8,181 bases of DNA from Betaproteobacteria bacterium (lineage in GTDB: Bacteria; Pseudomonadota; Gammaproteobacteria; Burkholderiales; Usitatibacteraceae), in assembly GCA_012274175.1 (NCBI GenBank), contig JAAOZZ010000298.1, forward strand, positions 1 to 8,181. The letters run 5' to 3'. The first letter of the stretch is position 1. Every line of letters begins with the position of its first letter. Position numbers and translations under genes: made by a program. The notes under the pieces are model-generated. The model was not told the DNA's origin and searched no databases. It was given only the letters and a program-made list of their open reading frames with translations. Positions 6,302 to 8,181 of the stretch are shown piece by piece.

Positions 6302-7534
6302 ATGCGCGACATTTTCCACCGTATCGGGATGGGCGGCCTGGCGTTCGCCGCGATGCTGGCGGCAGGCCCTGCCGCGGCGGACCTGAAAATTGCGTACATC
6401 GACCCCCTCTCGGGCGGCGCCGCCAGCGCCGGGCTCAACGCCCAGAAGCATATCGTCTTCTTCAGCGACCGGATCAACGCCGCCGGCGGCCTCAACGGCC
6501 AGAAGATCAAGATCCTGTCCTACGACAACAAGGTGAACCCCCAGGAGTCGCTCATCGTCCTGCAGAAGGCTATCGACGAGGGGGCGCGCATCGTCATGCA
6601 GGGCAACGGCAGCGCGGTGGCCCTGGCCATCACCGAGGCGGTGCTCAAGCACAACGAGCGCAACCCGGGCAAGGAAGTGCTGTTCTTCAACTACGCCGCC
6701 ATCGACCCGGCGCTCACCAACGAGAAGTGCAACTTCTGGCACTTCCGCTTCGACGCCGACGTGGACATGAAGATGGCTGCCTTCGGCGACGTGATGGAGA
6801 AGGACAAGAGCATCCACAAGGTCTACCTCATCAACCAGAACTACTCGTTCGGCAAGGCGGTGGCCGCCGCGGCCCACCGCATGCTCGCCGCCAAGCGCCC
6901 CGACGTGCAGATCGTGGGCGACGAGCTGCACCCGCTGCAGAAGGTGCAGGACTTCTCCCCCTACGTGGCCAAGATCAAGGCCTCCGGGGCGGACACCGTG
7001 ATCACCGGCAACTGGAGCAACGACATGCTGCTCCTGTTCAAGGCCGGCAAGGACGCGGGCCTCAAGGTGAAGTGGTACACGTATTACGGCGGCGGGCTGG
7101 GATCGGTCCCGGCCATCGGCCGCGACGGCGTGGGATACCTGAAGCAGGTGACCGAGCACCACAAGAACGTCCTGCCGTACCTGCTGCCGGACGAGGTCGC
7201 GTTCCACAAGCGCTTCACCGAGAAGTCCGACGAGCTCTACTACTGGCGCATCCGCAACATGTTCGCGATGCTCACGGCGGCGGCGAAGAAGGCGAAGTCC
7301 GACGACCCGGTGAAGATCGCCCATGCGCTGGAAGGCATGAAGCTCGACACGCCCCTGGGCCCGATGGAGATGCGCGCCGACAACCACCAGCTCCTGCAGC
7401 CGCTCTTCGTCTCGACGCTCTCCGACAAGGTGAAGTTCGACGTGGAGCACAGCGGCCTGGGGTTCGCGACCGACGAGAAGATCCCCGCGGCCGACACCGC
7501 GATGTCCACGACCTGCAAGATGCAGCGGCCCTAG
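6302..7534 (+). CDS. livK: LivK-type (branched-chain amino acid / HAAT family) ABC transporter substrate-binding protein
   Basis: This 410-residue periplasmic binding protein is of the Peripla_BP_6 / leucine-binding type. It delivers ligand to a Liv-type importer, whose permease gene follows. A Sec signal peptide covers about residues 1-26, cut at AAA|D, and no lipobox is present. The mature protein opens with DLKIAYIDPLSGGAASAG, the usual first strand and ligand-binding loop, then INAAGGLNGQKIKIL at 58-72, typical of the family. QGNGSAVALAITEA at 100-113 stands where classical LivJ/LivK carry a serine/threonine-rich ligand loop. YLINQNYSFGKA at 175-186 and KASGADTVITGNWSNDM at 226-242 mark the second lobe. 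Only two cysteines remain in the mature protein (143 and 405). Family members also bind aromatic acids, amides, urea or other carboxylates, so the name should not be read as proof of leucine transport. Divergence from an acyl-CoA ligase favours a carboxylic acid ligand, by inference. Confidence 0.92.
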   Translation: MRDIFHRIGMGGLAFAAMLAAGPAAADLKIAYIDPLSGGAASAGLNAQKHIVFFSDRINAAGGLNGQKIKILSYDNKVNPQESLIVLQKAIDEGARIVMQGNGSAVALAITEAVLKHNERNPGKEVLFFNYAAIDPALTNEKCNFWHFRFDADVDMKMAAFGDVMEKDKSIHKVYLINQNYSFGKAVAAAAHRMLAAKRPDVQIVGDELHPLQKVQDFSPYVAKIKASGADTVITGNWSNDMLLLFKAGKDAGLKVKWYTYYGGGLGSVPAIGRDGVGYLKQVTEHHKNVLPYLLPDEVAFHKRFTEKSDELYYWRIRNMFAMLTAAAKKAKSDDPVKIAHALEGMKLDTPLGPMEMRADNHQLLQPLFVSTLSDKVKFDVEHSGLGFATDEKIPAADTAMSTTCKMQRP

Positions 7535-7540
7535 GCTTCC

Positions 7541-7559
7541 CCCGCCTGGAGCGAGCGGG
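7541..7559 (+). other. Small inverted repeat between the LivK-type and livH genes
   Basis: CCCGC (7541-7545) can pair with GCGGG (7555-7559) around a 9-base loop in the 31-bp gap. Such a structure could stabilise the binding-protein part of the mRNA and hold back livH translation, which also lacks a strong ribosome binding site. Only five pairs form and no T-run follows, so it is not a convincing terminator. Confidence 0.25.
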
Positions 7560-7565
7560 TCCGCC

Positions 7566-8181
7566 GTGCGCGAGCTCGTCACCTTCTCGCTCCTTAACGG
7601 GGTGGTGTACGGGCTGCTGCTCTTCATGCTGTCCTCCGGGCTCACGCTCATCTTCAGCATGATGGGCGTGCTCAACTTCGCCCACGCGAGCGTCTTCATG
7701 CTGGGCGCCTATTTCTCCTGGCAGATCTCGCGCTGGGTGGGGTTCTGGCCGGCGCTCGTGCTGGCCCCCCTCGCGTGCGGGATCGTGGGCGCGGCGATCG
7801 AGCGCTACGGCCTGAGGCGCGTGCACCGGCAGGGGCACGTGGCGGAGATCCTCTTCACCTTCGGCCTGGCCTACGTGATCGGCGAGCTCGTGATCATGGC
7901 GTGGGGACGGGACCCGATCGAGAACCGCGTCCCCGCGGTGATCGACTTCGCGGCGTTCCACCTCTACGGGACGAGCTACCCGTTCTACAAGGTGCTGATG
8001 ACGGCGATCTCCATCGGCATGTTCGCGTTCCTCTACCTCGCGTTCAAGCGCACCCGCGTGGGCCTCGTGATCCAGGCGGCCCTCACCCACCCGCAGATGG
8101 TGGGCGCGCTCGGACACGACGTGCCGCGGCTCTTCGTGCTGGTGTTCGCCGTGGGCAGCGCGCTCGCCGGGCTCGCGGGCG
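7566..8181 (+). CDS. livH: LivH-type ABC transporter permease, 3'-partial
   Basis: The first 205 residues of an inner-membrane permease of the branched-chain amino acid family are present; full members are about 290-300 residues, so roughly a third is missing past the edge. The frame stays open to the last base. Hydrophobic segments lie near residues 8-30, 33-52, 57-78, 93-113, 138-160 and 187-205. The family hallmark is at 25-49 (LTLIFSMMGVLNFAHAS, then MLGAY); the usual NFAHG is NFAHA here. The cytoplasmic loop TRVGLVIQAALTHPQMVGAL at 163-182 matches the conserved coupling loop that contacts the ATPase. The GTG start is chosen because it places LLNGVVYGLLLF at the usual distance from the N-terminus; only weak purine-rich matches precede it (GGAG at 7548-7551 is 14 bases away). 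It lies 31 bp after the LivK-type gene, so the two are almost surely one operon. The second permease and the ATPases are expected to the right. Confidence 0.92.
   Translation, partial: MRELVTFSLLNGVVYGLLLFMLSSGLTLIFSMMGVLNFAHASVFMLGAYFSWQISRWVGFWPALVLAPLACGIVGAAIERYGLRRVHRQGHVAEILFTFGLAYVIGELVIMAWGRDPIENRVPAVIDFAAFHLYGTSYPFYKVLMTAISIGMFAFLYLAFKRTRVGLVIQAALTHPQMVGALGHDVPRLFVLVFAVGSALAGLAG

Noticed and set aside
6191..7699. Minus-strand open frame of 502 codons opposite the LivK-type gene
   Set aside because: It is a complement of a well-supported gene with no family features, and it crosses the divergent promoter region and two real genes.

Overview
The window is GC-rich DNA with long, strongly coding-biased ORFs. 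It holds five protein genes and almost no spare sequence. The likely source is a betaproteobacterium or close relative. The main reason is that the first gene looks like the second half of a tandem-duplicated UvrA, a form I know mainly from Burkholderiales-type bacteria. A DmdB/AlkK-type acyl-CoA ligase and Liv-type transporter genes of betaproteobacterial flavour fit this. The assignment rests on recalled family resemblance; no search was run.

Layout. (1) 1-2754, plus strand: UvrA, open at the left edge, with palindromic GC-rich REP-like repeats read through as protein at its left end and again just before its last Walker B motif. (2) 2768-4573, plus: an exported family-5 (oligopeptide/dipeptide-type) substrate-binding protein with a TTG start, 13 bp after uvrA and with no permease or ATPase beside it. 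(3) 4539-6203, minus: an acyl-CoA ligase whose 3' end overlaps the binding-protein gene by 35 bp. (4) 6204-6301: a 98-bp divergent control region with a plausible sigma70-type promoter facing right and a short dyad lying in its spacer. (5) 6302-7534, plus: a LivK-type substrate-binding protein. (6) 7566-8181, plus: a LivH-type permease cut by the right edge.

How the genes may work together. The LivK-type binding protein and LivH permease are the start of a branched-chain-amino-acid-type (HAAT) ABC importer operon that continues to the right. The divergently transcribed acyl-CoA ligase shares its control region, so the importer may bring in a carboxylic acid that the ligase activates to its CoA thioester. 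The transported compound cannot be read from sequence. UvrA belongs to nucleotide excision repair and has no evident functional link to the transport genes.

I see no wholly new system. The most unusual signal is the invasion of the uvrA coding sequence by palindromic repeats at two separate protein-tolerant sites, with reading frame and all visible nucleotide-binding motifs kept. No tRNA, rRNA, CRISPR array, transposase or convincing terminator was found.
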